Source: Adiantum capillus-veneris (lineage: Eukaryota > Streptophyta > Polypodiopsida > Polypodiales > Pteridaceae). From it: a stretch of 64,000 bases of DNA. The translations under genes and the position numbers were made by a program. The notes below the pieces were generated by a model that saw only the letters and a list, made by a program, of their open reading frames with translations, was not told the origin of the DNA and made no database searches. Location of the stretch: assembly GCA_014529385.2 (NCBI GenBank), contig CM043953.1, positions 66,133,872-66,197,871 of the forward strand. Direction: 5' to 3'. This document shows, one piece after another, positions 36,114 through 49,635 of the stretch; position 1 is the first letter of the stretch; each line of letters begins with the position of its first letter.

Positions 36114-37440
36114 GCCGCTCTGCGCCAAGCTCCAACCGCAACCTGTGTTGAGGTTTTTTTTTTGCATGTTTGGAAGGCTGGAAAGTGTGTTTGTGTTGTC
36201 TATCTATGTAGATTTAGATGTGTTGAAGCTGGTTGTTCTGTATTTTAAGGTAATCAAGGCTTTGTTGCAATTTTTGTTTACATTTTTAATGTCTGGAAAT
36301 ATTGCCTATCTTTTGTTTTTTTTGTAAAGTTAGGCTTTGTTAAGCTCTGCTAATTGCAAAAACAAAAAGGTCAAACTTTGAGTTGATATCTTTGAAAACC
36401 AATAAAAACAAAAAAGGAAAAAGAAAAAGAAAATTAAAAAAATAGAAACACCCTGTGGTTAGTTGTATTATTTTTTGAATTGACACACGAAAAAAAATAA
36501 CTCCAACTAGCACCCCATGTAGGCGAGAAAAAGAAAGAGACCCATTGGCACCGGCCTCGATTTTGATCTCGGTCTTTATTTATATATATAGGAAGTAAGG
36601 TCCTCCATAGCTTCCTTTCAACCGAAGGAATGTGTCTCATGTTATATATATATATATATGATATTTCTCAAGGGCAAAAGGAAGTATGTGGGATCTAAGC
36701 TTCACCTTTTCCCTCCACTAGCTTCCTTTAGACTTTCCTTTTTTTGCCTACACGCCCAAGTAAAAATTGACTATTTTGGGGGCTACGAGAGTTTTGATAG
36801 CCGAATCGTGTGTTGTAAAGCACACCATATTCCTCTAAACGATACGCTTTTTTCAAGCTATCACATGACCTATTCCACACCACACACATGCAAAAGGGTT
36901 AGAAAAAACAAGCAAAACAATCAAAATAGCTAGTGCTTAGGGTACTTGTCAATGCTTTTAGGGTATGCACATCACATGTATTTTTGCTTGGATGAGTGCT
37001 AGAGTTTGAGAAATTTTAGAGTGCCTAAAATTATACAAGAATCCATTATCTATCCACATTAGGTTTCGGGCCTTCGACTAGGACCCAATGTAGTGCAACC
37101 TAAGACCCACACATTGCAGTGTGGTTAGTGACTCTTCCTTTGATTTTGACATGATGGAGGGACATCCTATCCCATACCTAGAAAATACAAACCAAAATGT
37201 ACCTTTCTCGGCCCCACAACTAAGTGCTAGTGTGTTTAGTCACCTAATGAAAGTCATTAGTCGAGCCACTTGTTCAGAGCCTACAACGAGTGAATTAAAC
37301 AAAGGCGACACGATGTAGATTCAGCTTTCACTTCTCATGTAGACCCTATATAACTTTCCAAATGCATGTATGTGATTATGATAGTAGACTAATCTTGCCA
37401 TGTGCTTACTCTCGTAGCATAATCATTGGTCATTCTTGAG
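36114..37440 (+). other. Leader and possible gag start of family F copy 3
   Basis: Downstream of the primer site there is about 1 kb of T-rich leader, then short frames at 36658-36933 and 37121-37318. The latter begins MVSDSSFDFDMMEGHP and could be the start of gag, but no domain is recognisable and it stops after 65 codons. Confidence 0.3.
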
Positions 37441-37666
37441 GGGGAAAATCAGTAGTAAGGATTGCATAATACTATGATTTTGTTCATGTGTTTTGCATGT
37501 GCTTTATGTATTACAAGCCATAGTTTGTTGATAGTCAGAAAAATTAGATTGGAATTGGTTTTTGTAAAATAGAGAGAAGTGAGTGTCTTGCCCCCTTCAA
37601 TTCTTCTCGACATTTCATAATCAAACGTGGCAATGTTCATCAATTGCATTAAACTCATAAAAAGAC

Positions 37667-37764
37667 CAGTGGTACCTTGGGGTAGTGGTTCAATGTGTTG
37701 GTGTGTTGTATATTTCACAGTGGTACCTTGGGGTAGTGGTTCAATGTGTTGGTGTGTTGTATAT
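37667..37764. repeat. Tandem duplication, 51-bp unit
   Basis: cagtggtaccttggggtag starts at 37667 and again at 37718, and both copies run through tgttggtgtgttgtatat. The copies are virtually identical, so this duplication is recent. Confidence 0.9.
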
Positions 37765-37977
37765 TATTGCACTAGATTTTCCATGCACTTATTTATTTAG
37801 TTGGTTAAGGAATCACAGACAAACAAGGAAATTGACATCGTTAATCATGGTGAGCTTTGTGACATGAAGATATTAGAAATATGATAGATGATAAGAGTTT
37901 TATCGTTTGTTGTAGGATGGAAAAACGGCTTATCAAAGCGATGTTCTTCCTGATGGAACTCATGTGAATCGTAGACC

Positions 37978-38531
37978 TATGTAACCAAATTTGAGCAATG
38001 CACTTCTTTGTAACCACTTTTAAGCTACCCTTTATTTCTTTACCATATACCCTTGAATACACATTAGCATAGTTGCATACATGGCATTTTTCAATTATTA
38101 CAACTTACTTCAAGCACTCGCTTCAATTTATCTTCTTAAAACCTTTTTTGATTGGCTTAAATACTACAAGTCACAAACTTGCCACTTTATGCAAAGACAA
38201 ATAAGAAAAAACTTGTCTAGTAAGTATACATAATGCTTGCACTTTCATAGTACCACCTTTGTCACGGTCTAAAAAAGTGTCTTGCTAAGTAACATCGTTG
38301 CCTAGTTGGGTTGCCTATTATTCAAAAAAAATTCCATGTCTGGGCTTGACTGTCATGTTGTCTTGTGGATGACTACCATGAGTTTTAGCTTGCATGCTCA
38401 TTTGAAGGTAACTACATGGAGAGAAAAAAAGAAAGATGTGAGGAACAAAAGGTAACATCTTGCTATATCCCTTCTCTCCCCTTATGCTTAGGTGAAGTAC
38501 TCGCGCTCTCGAATTTTATAATTAATAAAGT
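37978..38531 (+). repeat. Dispersed repeat U, copy 1 (U1 then U2)
   Basis: 37978-38469 (U1) matches 47948-48428 over about 490 bases. 38469-38531 (U2: ttctctccccttatgctta...) matches 47036-47094. In copy 1, U2 directly follows U1; in the second locus U2 lies about 850 bases before U1. No protein is recognised. The LTR element at 38560 inserted just right of U2. Confidence 0.85.
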
Positions 38532-38559
38532 TTTTGTATGATATTATAAGCGTTGCTAC

Positions 38560-38723
38560 TGTAAAACCTAGGAGACTGTGATATCGGATCCACCGCCCTA
38601 CCACCCTATGTATAGACCGGCTCCTAGCCCTAGCCATCATATGGATCCCCAGTCCACACTAGTCCATTCCGAGCCCCTGGCTGAGGTCCCTGACCCCCTA
38701 GGCTTAGGATCCTTGTCCTGACA
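38560..38723 (-). repeat. 3' LTR (164 bp) of the minus-strand element
   Basis: Direct partner of 43673-43836, differing at roughly ten positions. On the minus strand it starts TGTCAGGACAAGG and ends GGTTTTACA. The polypurine tract aaggggggag abuts it on the interior side. Confidence 0.9.
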
Positions 38724-41700
38724 TTACTCCCCCCTTGGAGAAGCGTTTTCTTCTTCGAATACACAAGTGGTAGTATCTTCGTAAGAACACTGATATTTTC
38801 CGTGTTGGCTTCCCATACGCGAGCCAACTGATACTTGATGCAGTGAGGAGGTTCAATGAAACCAAGAGCAACATCTTGATTTTCAACATTGTTGTCCTTT
38901 TGCAAGCACTTGGGTCTAAATGGTAACTTCATTTATAACTCACTTGAGTACTTTAAAGGTGTAACCACAACTAAGAGTTGTCCAAAGGCATAACGAGTTT
39001 TGAGATCTTCTGAAGATACTGGAATAATGCAAGAAAACCTTGGTGCAACTTTCCATGAGGTTGTGAGCCGGATTTCCAACTCGTGTGAGTATCTTAAAAA
39101 GCTCATAGCTACTAAGAAGTAGAATAGGGTGTGTCCTTATGTCAGACTTCTGAACATTTTGGAACACACAGAACTACATGTTCATCCCTAATGAAGGTTA
39201 CCTGCCAACATATTTTGTCAGCACACCTATTAAGTCCTTGACTTATGAAACTATGGAAACGGTATCCAACCCTGCCACAACAGGTGTTCAACGTTGAAAA
39301 CCTTACGTAAAATTCTAGAATAGGGAGAGAATCACCCATTCAAAATGCGTTGTGCTAACGTATGCTCTTAGAAGATCCTTTAGCAAAAAATAGCAGCAGT
39401 AAGAGTGAGGTGCTTTTCCCCAACCACTTACAGACAATCTTCCATGAATGATGAGAAACTAGGACTCAACCATTGAGTATCCAACCATATATTTGATATG
39501 GAGTGGAGACAACCAATTAGGTTGAAAGCGGGTTCGAGTGGAGTAAGCTCATAGAGTCTAGACTATCCAACCCCAAGCACCCATACTGAGCCATTGCCTT
39601 GTATGGCAAGGTGTAAATACTAAATTTGCAAGAGAGATTGCACGGGCAGTGCAAAGGGGTGCAGAAGAATAAAGTCCATAAATTCGCATGCCACTCCAAA
39701 TAAATTTGTGTTAAACACTAGGGCCCATAACACCTAGTGTGCATGCATTTAACACAAACATATCCGAACCGCAATTCCATGCCGAGACTTTCCACGGTAC
39801 ACATGGAAAAGCCTGGCAACAAAAGTTGGACCATAACAGAATGTGACAACCCAGTCACACCTAGGTACCAACCATGAGACATTCTCATGAACATAGCATA
39901 CTTGGCTATATGTAGAAACAACCCTCCGTTAAGGTGGTTTCACAGCACTTGTAATCGGAACAAGTCTGTACTTAGTACCCGACAATATTTGGCCACTGAA
40001 ATTGTTCCTGATACGATGTGCTCCAAATGGTCTAATAAACGGATGCGACCAACACGTAGGGATGTCGTCGCGACACATCATTAGGAATGAGAGGGGCCCT
40101 TATTATCATTGCTCCACATTGGATAAACTGAACTCCTTGAGTTTCTAGACCATGTTGTATCACATGTGACAACATGTGCCAAATCAAACCCGACAAGTGG
40201 GTTCATAACAGCATAATGTATATTGGGCACTACGGCCCAAAATACTTTGTTCCGACAAGCCCTTGGCATGGCTCAAAAATATTCAAGCAGATTTATATGA
40301 CTTGAATAAACCAAGAAAAGCATACTAAAAAATGGAGTAACACCAAATCAATAGATGTGTACCTGGAGATTTGAACTTAATGGTCACTTACCCGTATTTG
40401 AATGCAGAGGAATATGTCGCCCACCTGAGAAAAAACCAAGCAACATTGCACTAGAAACCCTGGGTGTTGCCTTGGCAACTCAAACCCGTTGGTTAGAATC
40501 TATGTAGTCCAGCCCCCTGGTAAGACCCTTTGTAGAAACTGCTCAACAAGCAGGTAACGGTAACCAACATAGTCAACCGTGTAGAGAATGATTGGAATCA
40601 ACTTAAAAAGTTGAATTTTTTCGCTACCGCATGGTAGTTTATTGCGGACTTCTTTCCTTGAAAATATAACGAGAATAGATCAAACTAAATCACCCGTTGG
40701 GTCTTACCCCAAAACTATGCTGCCATAGACACTCGTAGTGCTATAGAGAGAGCAAGAGATCTACACAAGGGAGATTCCTAGCTCTTATGGATAGCCATGT
40801 TGTCTCAACTGATTGCTGCATCTATACTGCGTGGTAGAGATCAGCTGATGTGAGTTTAAGATTATCAGAAACGCAATTCGAGCGTCGCACTAAAAACATG
40901 TAGTGCATGTAGAACACCCAAAAGATCTGTAATGGCAATACTCTTGCTTGGCCATTAACATCAATGGGAACTCCATGGGATAGATCTGCTCAAGATGGAG
41001 AACAATCACCCAAGAAATACCAGCATTGAGTCTTACCCTAGGTCTGACAATGTCTCTTAGCCTGTGTGGCTCATAGCCCTTATGCCAATAAAAAATTAGT
41101 GTTCAATCAAGAAACCAATGAAAACTAATTGGAGTGGCGTCCTGGCCACTTGCTAGGTGAGAGTTAGAGCACCTTGGCTCAGGCTGACTCACGAGCAAAA
41201 CATGTATCAAAATATTCTTTAAAAAATTTCATTATTCTTTGAGAAAAATAAGAAAGAGAGAAAAGAAGAACATGTTGAGTTGAGGAACTTTCCTTAAACG
41301 ACTATGACGTGTATAGTTGATTGCCATGCTTTTGTGCATCTTATGCCTAACGTGAAGCTTATCCTAAAGCATGCAACAGTTTTCTGCTATGACTCTCATC
41401 AAGAGAGGTAATAGAAAAACACAAACAAGTTCACAGACTGACCCACCTACCGTGTATGTGGTTGTGACGACACCGGTGTGACTTAATGATAGCACTTTGC
41501 CTTTGAATTAAGTCTGAATTTTAGGTTCTTTTTAGTGTTGTTGTGTTTTGACAACGACCCAAAAATCATGTTAAACAATCCAGAACTTATCGTGTCCTTG
41601 ACAAAGTGTCTGGTCTTATAGCGGAAGCGTGTTTCATGAGGCGGTAGAATTGAATCCACCTAGCTAGCATGCCGTGCATACATAATTTTAAGCCCTTGGC

Positions 41701-43529
41701 AAAAGTGATGGCCTCAAACGTGAGAACTAAGACCAGCAGTGCCTTGCACAATCTAAACTGGTAGGGATTCGGTAAGGTGATATTCCCTATTTTGCAAGTT
41801 TTTTCAAACTTGTGTGCCACTGCCCTTGATTCCAAGTCATTGGGCAGTACCTTGGCACAAGGGAGAAGCCTTGCTTCGTAGTAAATTGTGAAAGAACTTT
41901 GGTTTGCACAAAAACAGGAATTTCCAAGCAAAGGTGGAAACATGGAAAAATAAGAAGAACTTAAAATTGGCTAACCTGGTCGTTGCAGCAACTAGTGGTC
42001 CTAACATGCGGAAGGAAAAAACTCATCCCGAACCAGCTCATAGCCATATCTGCTTTGTGAGATATTGTTGCAAGAGAGTTATTGTGTATGCACATATACC
42101 CTCTTGTATCATATACGTCTGGCTTGTACGTAATGAGACAACTTGCAAGCATATTGCCAAATCCTTCCCAAGTGTCTATGCTCATAGCATATGCCAAAAG
42201 TGGGAAGGCTCAATGCAAAATGCAGAAAGGAAAGCCTTGCTTCACATAAGGACAGATTTGTTAGCCAACAGATGTTGCTGCTAACGTACAGATATCATGG
42301 TAAACAAAAATTGACCTTGTCAACGGAAATTGGCTAGTGCTATGTGGCTAGATTCTTTGCCGGCTTCTGGAAGCAGTGACAAGAAGTTGGCCATGTTGAG
42401 CCCTATGCACCCTTCATCAAGTCGAGCCACATGGTGTGTCGATCTCCTTGAGAGTCCATTGGCACAAAAATTGAATTGTTGATGAACCGTGCGGCGAATC
42501 AGTGCGACAGGGACTCAAGCCATGCTTGAGTCGATTTTGCAAGTTAAGCATTGAGGCAATGCCAACAATGAATGTCAAGAGCACCATACTAGGCGCATAT
42601 CTTACTGGGTGTTGAGATACCTCAACTACCATGTATCACTTGAGGTGTCAAGACAAGCCATGTTTGTAAAAGACAATCAAGCCATGCTTGTTACATGGCA
42701 ACAAACCATAAAAAAACATTTGATTGCATAACTAATTCAAAAAGTAATGCCAAAACGTAGACAGAAATACCTAGAATCATGTTGAAAATTTGTGAAGGCA
42801 GCACAGTACTGGAAGGCTCCTTCTCTTAGTTGAGCATGCCAAACATCTTGACTATCTTCATCAATCCTTGTTGGCATTGCTTTTGTTCTCGAAAGCTTGT
42901 TTCCACGAGCATAATCCTTGGTCGAAGTGAAATTGTCAATGATTTTGGGATAAAAGCACCCTTGGAAATCTCTTTCTGATGAGATGCGGAAGCACTTTGC
43001 TTCCTCTCTATTGTATTAGGCATGCCGTGCAGCCATGTCTCCTTTGCCGAGGCTCGAACATAAGCATGCATGACAAGACAAGCATACCTTGGAAAAGCCA
43101 CACATGCATCCTGGCCATAGCTTGAAATCCTACGCATGCTGTAACTGGTTTGAGATTACCTAAATATGCATCGATGCATACCTTCAAGCTGCCAAACGAG
43201 GTGTCTCTGCCGTGGGATAAGGCCCTTAGGATAAAGGTGCCCAACTTTGGGCGCCTGTTTGTGGACACCCAAATAAAAAAGAGGAAAAAAAACGATGAAA
43301 CCTGCAACCGCCATGGCGGCTTTGCGCGAGAGAGAAAACCAGGCACAAAAGGACTTCTGCTGCAAATTGGGGCTCGGCGTTGTGTCAAAATCTGCCGCTC
43401 TCCGTCATGCGCTCCCATTCAATGTACCTGCGAACAGTTTGGTGGAGGTGGAGCTTTGCTCCCTCCCCGCCTGTCGAGCGGCTCTTCACACGACCATGCC
43501 TTTGCCTTTTCGGCCTGTCCACGACCTGA

Positions 43530-43530
43530 G

Positions 43531-43598
<68 letters not shown>
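43530..43598. repeat. GA microsatellite
   Basis: About 68 bases of GA lie inside the leader of the minus-strand element, close to its primer site. Confidence 0.95.
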
Positions 43599-43600
<2 letters not shown>

Positions 43601-43672
43601 TACCCATGCAACTCCATGCAATACTTCCCCCATTCCTCCATAGATCCCTCTTCAACCGAGCTCTGATACGAG

Positions 43673-43836
43673 TGTAAAACCCAGGAGACTGTGATACGGG
43701 ATCCACCGCCCTACCACCCTATGTATAGACCGGCTCCTAGCCCTAGCCATCACATGGATCCACAGTCTACACTGGTCCAGTCTGAGCCCCTGGCTCAGGT
43801 CCGTGACCCCCTAGGCTTAGGATCCTTGTCGTGACA
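43673..43836 (-). repeat. 5' LTR (164 bp) of the minus-strand element
   Basis: Direct partner of 38560-38723. On the minus strand it ends GGTTTTACA and is followed within two bases by cgtatcagagc, a near match to the tRNA-Met primer site. Confidence 0.9.
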
Positions 43837-43841
43837 GCTAC

Positions 43842-46800
43842 TTTCACACCCTTGATCCTTTCTATTAATCTTGGATTAGCATAGCCAAGCTGAGAAACCC
43901 TTTAGCTGAGTGAGTTATGGTGCACCACTTTCCTTCATCGTCTCCCTCCTTTCTACCTCAAGACCCTTTGTTAATTATTCATATTGTCATCCTCTATTTA
44001 GCTTTTGGGTTTCTCTCTCTACTTCAAGCCCATTTTCCCTTTCTCGCTCTCTCTTTCTATATCTCTCTAACCCCTGCCCGTACGCTCCCCCTGTCTTGCT
44101 GTGATGGTGCACATCCTTGCCTCCCTAAATTGGCTTTTGCTCTGGACAGTAGTTTTGTTCATGGATTCCCTCCACCCCTCTTAGTAAAGAGGTGCGCCAT
44201 CAAATGAAGTCTTCAACGAATGAGCTCAAAACAGAAGAGGTTTTGTTGAGAGAGTGATTCGGCAACAACCCTTACGCTACAACTTTCTTTGTTGTTGGTC
44301 GTTCCTTCTCCAAACCTCCCTCAAAGACTCCGTGCTGCGGTCACCTACTCAGTGACACACCAATAACACTCATAGTGAGATATCCTATGTGTTCTAAGGT
44401 GCACATTCATCCTCTCCCCTTGCCATACAAACCCCACGCTGCATCTGTCTCTTCGAGCTCAAGCTTGCAAGCAAGGTTCACCTTTGCGGCTTATGCTCTT
44501 AACATTTTAGCAAATCCAAGCGCTGGACAGCAGTTCTTTCTCTCTAGGCATATATTTTAAAGTAGGCAGAATATTTGTGTATTGGGTTGACAGTTGTGTA
44601 AAGGGTTATGTCTTGGGAATGATTATATCCAGGTTGTGAAAAGATTCAAGTATCATAGCCTGTAGGTAGGCTGAATCATGGAGTATTTTGGTTGTAAATA
44701 GACCTTTGGTGGCAACAATATGATTGAAAGGGGATGTGAGGTTGCGAAAGGGGCTTGTGGTGTCGAATATGGTAAATCTAGGTCCGGTACACTCTATCAC
44801 CATGCCCAAATGTATGGGTAAGATGGTGAGGATAAAGCAAAGGTTAAGTAGATCTGTTGTCAATAGCATCAATAACACATGCCCAAAAAGGGAGTATTGT
44901 GGGTTGATGGAGTTTGAGATAGTTGTCCATTAGCGTTTTTGTGTGTAGGTGAGCAAAATTGTTAGTATCATGGTAGCATTAGCTAGAACTAGTGCTAGGT
45001 GAGAGAGTGATTTGGCAACAACCCTTATGCTAAAACTTTCTCTGTTGTTGGTCGTTCCTTCTTCAAACCTCCCTCAAAGACTCCGTGTTGCGGTCACCTA
45101 CTCAGTGACACACCAATAATACTCATAGTGAGATATCCTATGTGTTCTAAGGTGCACATGCATACTCTTCCCTTGCCCTACAAACCCCATGTTGCATCTG
45201 TTTCTTCAAGCTCAAGCTTGCAAGCAAGGTTCACCTTTGCGGCTTATGCTCTTAAGATCTTTGGCAAATCCAAGCACTGGACAATGTTCTTTCTCTCTAG
45301 GTAGCTTCCAACAAACAAACATCTCTTCAACACCCCTAATGGCTAGGTAACTACCCTCCATACATGGACATGCCACTCACATCGTGGCCCTCAGCTAGCC
45401 CTATGATGAATCTTTTGCCTTTAATCCCAATTCCAAAGGCAATGATGAAGCCTCTACCTTCAATTCAAGTTCCAAGGCACATCTTGCTTTTGAATTCAAT
45501 CCTAATTTTTAGGGAATAGTAGTCTTGGAATATTGTTCCTATTCGTGCCAAGTTTACACGTCTAGTCATGCTCAAACGATGCTTCATTAACCATGTTCTA
45601 TCTAGATATACCCATGCATCCTATTAGACGCAATCTTTTATCCTCTCACTCTACATCATAGGCCCCTATTGCTGCTACTTTCTCATACAACCTTTCTACT
45701 CAATCGACAACATTTCTACTCAAGCTACATTTTATCAATCACCATCTTGCTATACATTTTGGCATGGGAGCTAAAGTATACACGCCCTTGACTCACGATA
45801 CTCTGCACCACAAGCCTTCATTCTTAGTCTCCCATCCTTTTTTAACATTATGCTTCTATCAAAACTCTACTAGCCACCAAAAGATTCCATATTTCATGCC
45901 TACGGTCTACATGCTATGGACCTTGATCGTGTTCACAGCCTAGCTCTCTAAATTTTTGCTACGTTTACTTCCTCGAAGGACATACACAATCAGCACAGAA
46001 GGTAGGATGTCTTGGAATACATTCCTTTCCTTTCCACCCACTGCCAGGTATTATTTGATTACCCACCTTTTTGTAACATATCTTGCTTGTATATGCCAAA
46101 TAGGGGCGATTGAACTTTCAAAGAAATATTTCCTAAGTCATAAATTTTCTTACCACTTGCTACCCAAATCAAAACAAAGGTTAGCATCAAACCTATGAAT
46201 AGAGATATTGCAATGTCCTACCCCCAAGTATTCATGTGCCAGATTAAACTTATCCCTTTCTCCCTTTTAGCTCTATGCTTGTGGACCCAAGTGGCTATGT
46301 GGATTATAAACCAAAAGCTCAATCTTTTACATCTCAATACCCTTGAGTAACCACCTTATACTTACCACATTATTTAAATTAACCCCAACTTTAACCTATG
46401 CTAGCATTGTATACTCTTTGCCTCATCCAAGCCTTGTCATAATAGAGACCCCCATGTCAAATAAATCTAACCACATACGTCCTGCATACTCTTTGTCCTA
46501 GAGCTGACCTTGTCCTCAACATACATACTTAAACCTTAGCCTATAAAAAACTTGTATAGACACCTCAATTTCTGTTCATGATAGACCCCAACCTGAACCT
46601 CATAGGTACCTTTGGTTGTCAATGAGCATTTGTATGCTTCATCAAAACGTCTAGCCCTTTGTTCAACCATAAAACCAAGCACAAGTGATGGTCCTTCCAA
46701 AAATTAAACCTTTATCAAGATAACTTGAATTTTCCATTCCCAAGGAATAACTTTTTCACTCTCATTCAAGAGACTACCATTCCCAAGGAGAAACACTTTC

Positions 46801-47030
46801 ACTTCCAATCAAGAGGCTTTGGGTACACATCAACCAATAAAGCTCTTACACCTCATGTCAAACCCATAAATGCTCCACCTAACACTTTTCCCTCCAAAAT
46901 TGCTTATAAAAGCATAAAATTGAAGAGAGATTTTTGTATCCATGGAATGCCATGATGAGACTTTGTAAGTCGAAACGCGTTGGCAAATGCCACGAAGCCA
47001 TGGTTTAGTAAAATCTCTCTTTTTCCTTTG
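43842..47030. other. Non-coding stretch with a 300-bp direct repeat
   Basis: 44248-44550 and 45001-45303 are direct copies of about 300 bases (shared: ttgttggtcgttccttct, gtgacacaccaata, caagcttgcaagcaaggtt). The rest shows only short frames on both strands, none recognisable. Confidence 0.7.
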
Positions 47031-47154
47031 TGGATCCCTTCTCTCCCCTTATGCTTATGTGAAATACTCGCACGCTCGAATTTTATGATTAATATCGTGT
47101 ATATATGTGTGCATATACACAAGTATATGTGCACATGTATTTTGTGTGTGTGTG

Positions 47155-47160
47155 TGGGGT

Positions 47161-47190
<30 letters not shown>
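47155..47190. repeat. Poly-G run
   Basis: A GT run changes to GGGGT and then about thirty consecutive G residues. Such runs can form G-quadruplexes and are often mis-sized in assemblies. Confidence 0.9.
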
Positions 47191-47192
<2 letters not shown>

Positions 47193-47357
47193 TAATGGTA
47201 TCTTGAAATACATTGTTCTTTAAGATCTTGCAATTGTTTGTCCCATGATCCTAGATATTGTTATAATATGTGGCTTACATGTATCTTTAATGATCCTTGC
47301 AATTGTTGCAATGTGTTTGTCCCATGAAGATATTGGCTTATGTCTATATGTGAGGAT

Positions 47358-47360
<3 letters not shown>

Positions 47361-47439
<79 letters not shown>
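47361..47439. repeat. Compound TA/GA microsatellite
   Basis: About 46 bases of TA pass directly into about 33 bases of GA. Derived frames (Tyr-Ile repeats) are artefacts. Confidence 0.95.
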
Positions 47440-47441
<2 letters not shown>

Positions 47442-48428
47442 TGTAATGTAGAGCATATTTATACAAAAAAGTATGTGTGCATTTATTTATTTTTTAAGAG
47501 ACAAGAATAGAGAAAAATGTATGTGCACATCTATACATTTATTTAGAGAGACTACTTATGCATATAGCATGTTTATGTAACTTTTTCATGATAGGCCGGT
47601 CCACGAATTTGCCTTGGCAAGGATTTTACATTTTTGCAAATGAAGATGACGGCAGCGATCCTCTTGAAATTCTTCAAATTCCATCGTGCAACTAATGATG
47701 ATGTAAAATACAAAATGGCTTTAACACTTGCCATGTCTAAAGGACTTGAGATGTTTGTTGAATGGAGATAAAAGACACTAGCTACTCAATGTCTTAGTCC
47801 ATGCTAAAACATTATTGATTCGCTGAACAAACTAATTACTTTGTATCAGCTCTTTAGAACAAATCTCATAATTGTCCATGTCAAATTCAAAATCCTTTCA
47901 AGAATGCCATTTTTCTCCCTCATTTAGTAATCAAATTTTTAAGTAACTATGTAACCAACATTTGAGCAATGCATTTCTATGTAACCACTTTTAAGCTACC
48001 CTTTATTTCTTTAGTACACATTAGTATAGTTGCATACATGGCATTTTTCAATTATAACAACTTCCTTCAAGCACTCGCTTCAATTTATCTTCTTAAAACC
48101 TTTTTTGATTCGCTTCAATACTACAAGTCACAAACTTGCCACTTTATGCAAAGACAAATAAGAAAAAGCTTGTCTAGTAAGTATACAGAGTGCTTGCACT
48201 TTCATAGTACCACCTTTGTCACGGTCTAAAAAAGTGCCTTGCTAAGTAACATCGTTGCCTAGTTGGGTTGCCTATTATTCAAGAAATTTGCCATGTGTGG
48301 GGCCCGACGGTCATGTTGCCTTGTGGATAACTACCATGAGTTTTAGCTAGCATGCTCATTTGAAGGTAACTACATGGAGAGCAAAAAATAAAGATGCGAG
48401 GAACAAAAGGTAACATCTTGCTATATCC

Positions 48429-49600
48429 TAGTGGTTTTGAGCACGCCTTTGAGCTCTTTGTAATTTGAAAGTGCTCAAGTCCCACTTTTCAAAAACAAAA
48501 AGAAACATCCACACAACACCAATTAACAAGCTCTACATTAGGACTTTATTTTCCATTATTGGATGGTAGGGTGTACATTCACATATTGCATGCTCTATAC
48601 TATCAATAGATCCACTGCATGGACAATATTAGTAATCATAGGTCAAATCAAACATACCATGCTAAAGAGAAGGTAGGCGCTACTCTCTAAAATCATTTTT
48701 GACATCTGCAACGACATTCATGCACTCTTTGGGAACAAATCTCATACTGGAAACTAATAAGAATTCTTATCTTGCTTCAGTTGTTGCTTGCAATACTTAA
48801 AAGTTTAATAGACTATAACCATGCGTGTCATGTATCGGTAGACCTCTTGAAACTATATAAATGTTGACAGAGTTTGATAGACCATGACCATGTGTGCTAC
48901 CTACCAAAAGACCTCTTGCAACTATACAAATGTTACATAAGCATTATTGAAGCTAAAATAGTAAACTTTCAAAATTGAGCCTTTTGTATTGTATATGTAT
49001 TCATGCAACTATTTAGAGCAAGTGACAAAAAAATGAGACCCGTTCGAGCACTTCTCCCAAGAATTTTGTTCTCTTGGAAAAGAGTCTCTTTATTGCTCAT
49101 TAAATAGACCAAAACATCAAGCTCTGTTTGTGGTGCTTCCTACATAAATGTGGAATCGTAAGCAAGCAGAAAGGTGATCAATGTTCCATGATAGATGAGA
49201 ATTTTTGAAGTATTTCCACCATACAGTATACCCCAAGTATGTCTCCTCTAGCAACCAACAAAATTAATCTTCCTAATGCCAACAATGTCTACAATGGTGT
49301 CCTTAATGCCCAAGAAATGTCAAGTGGAAAGCCACCGAAGTTGGCTTGCTCCCCCTTGGCATGGGATCATCATAACAATGTAGACACGAATCAATCTGTC
49401 GACTGCATTGACATTTGCAACTATCACACAAGCACTAATAGTGGGGCTTGCCTCTTCAAAATTCCCAAAAGAAGCTAAATCTCCACGTTCATACTCCCAT
49501 ACTTTGAACTCTTCCATCTCTGTTTGTACATGCCCAATATCTACTACTTTCCCAAGATAATATATTTACTAAAAATGCTCAAAAAATGTCAAAAAATGCG
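48429..49600. other. Non-coding stretch, one possible minus-strand exon
   Basis: Mostly AT-rich. On the minus strand 49517-49320 encodes MEEFKVWEYERGDLASFG followed by a less convincing end; it may be an exon of the same unit as 49636-50053, but splice signals were not resolved. Confidence 0.3.
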
Positions 49601-49635
49601 GCTCAAAACATGGTAGTTACATAAGCACAAGCTAT

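Larger units (their letters stand above)
38555..43841 (-). mobile_element. LTR retrotransposon, minus strand, with perfect 5-bp target duplication
   Basis: Two 164-bp direct repeats (38560-38723 and 43673-43836), each starting TGTAAAACC and ending TGACA on the plus strand, are flanked by GCTAC at 38555-38559 and 43837-43841. On the minus strand, cgtatcagagctc next to the right LTR resembles the tRNA-Met primer site TGGTATCAGAGC, and aaggggggag next to the left LTR is a polypurine tract, so transcription runs right to left. The 4.95-kb interior is heavily decayed. Near the 3' LTR the minus strand reads ENISVLTKILPLVYSKKK then LLQGGSNV, resembling the end of a chromovirus integrase/chromodomain. 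The intact ends suggest a fairly recent insertion of an already defective or passively mobilised copy. Confidence 0.85.
47036..48428 (+). repeat. Dispersed repeat U, copy 2 (U2 ... U1)
   Basis: U2 is at 47036-47094 and U1 at 47948-48428, in the reverse order to the locus at 37978-38531. Between them lie a poly-G run and a TA/GA microsatellite. Confidence 0.8.

Noticed and set aside
43150-43677. 175-codon plus-strand frame over the GA tract near 43.5 kb
   Set aside because: It lies antisense in the leader of the minus-strand LTR element and its C-terminal part is a GA microsatellite.
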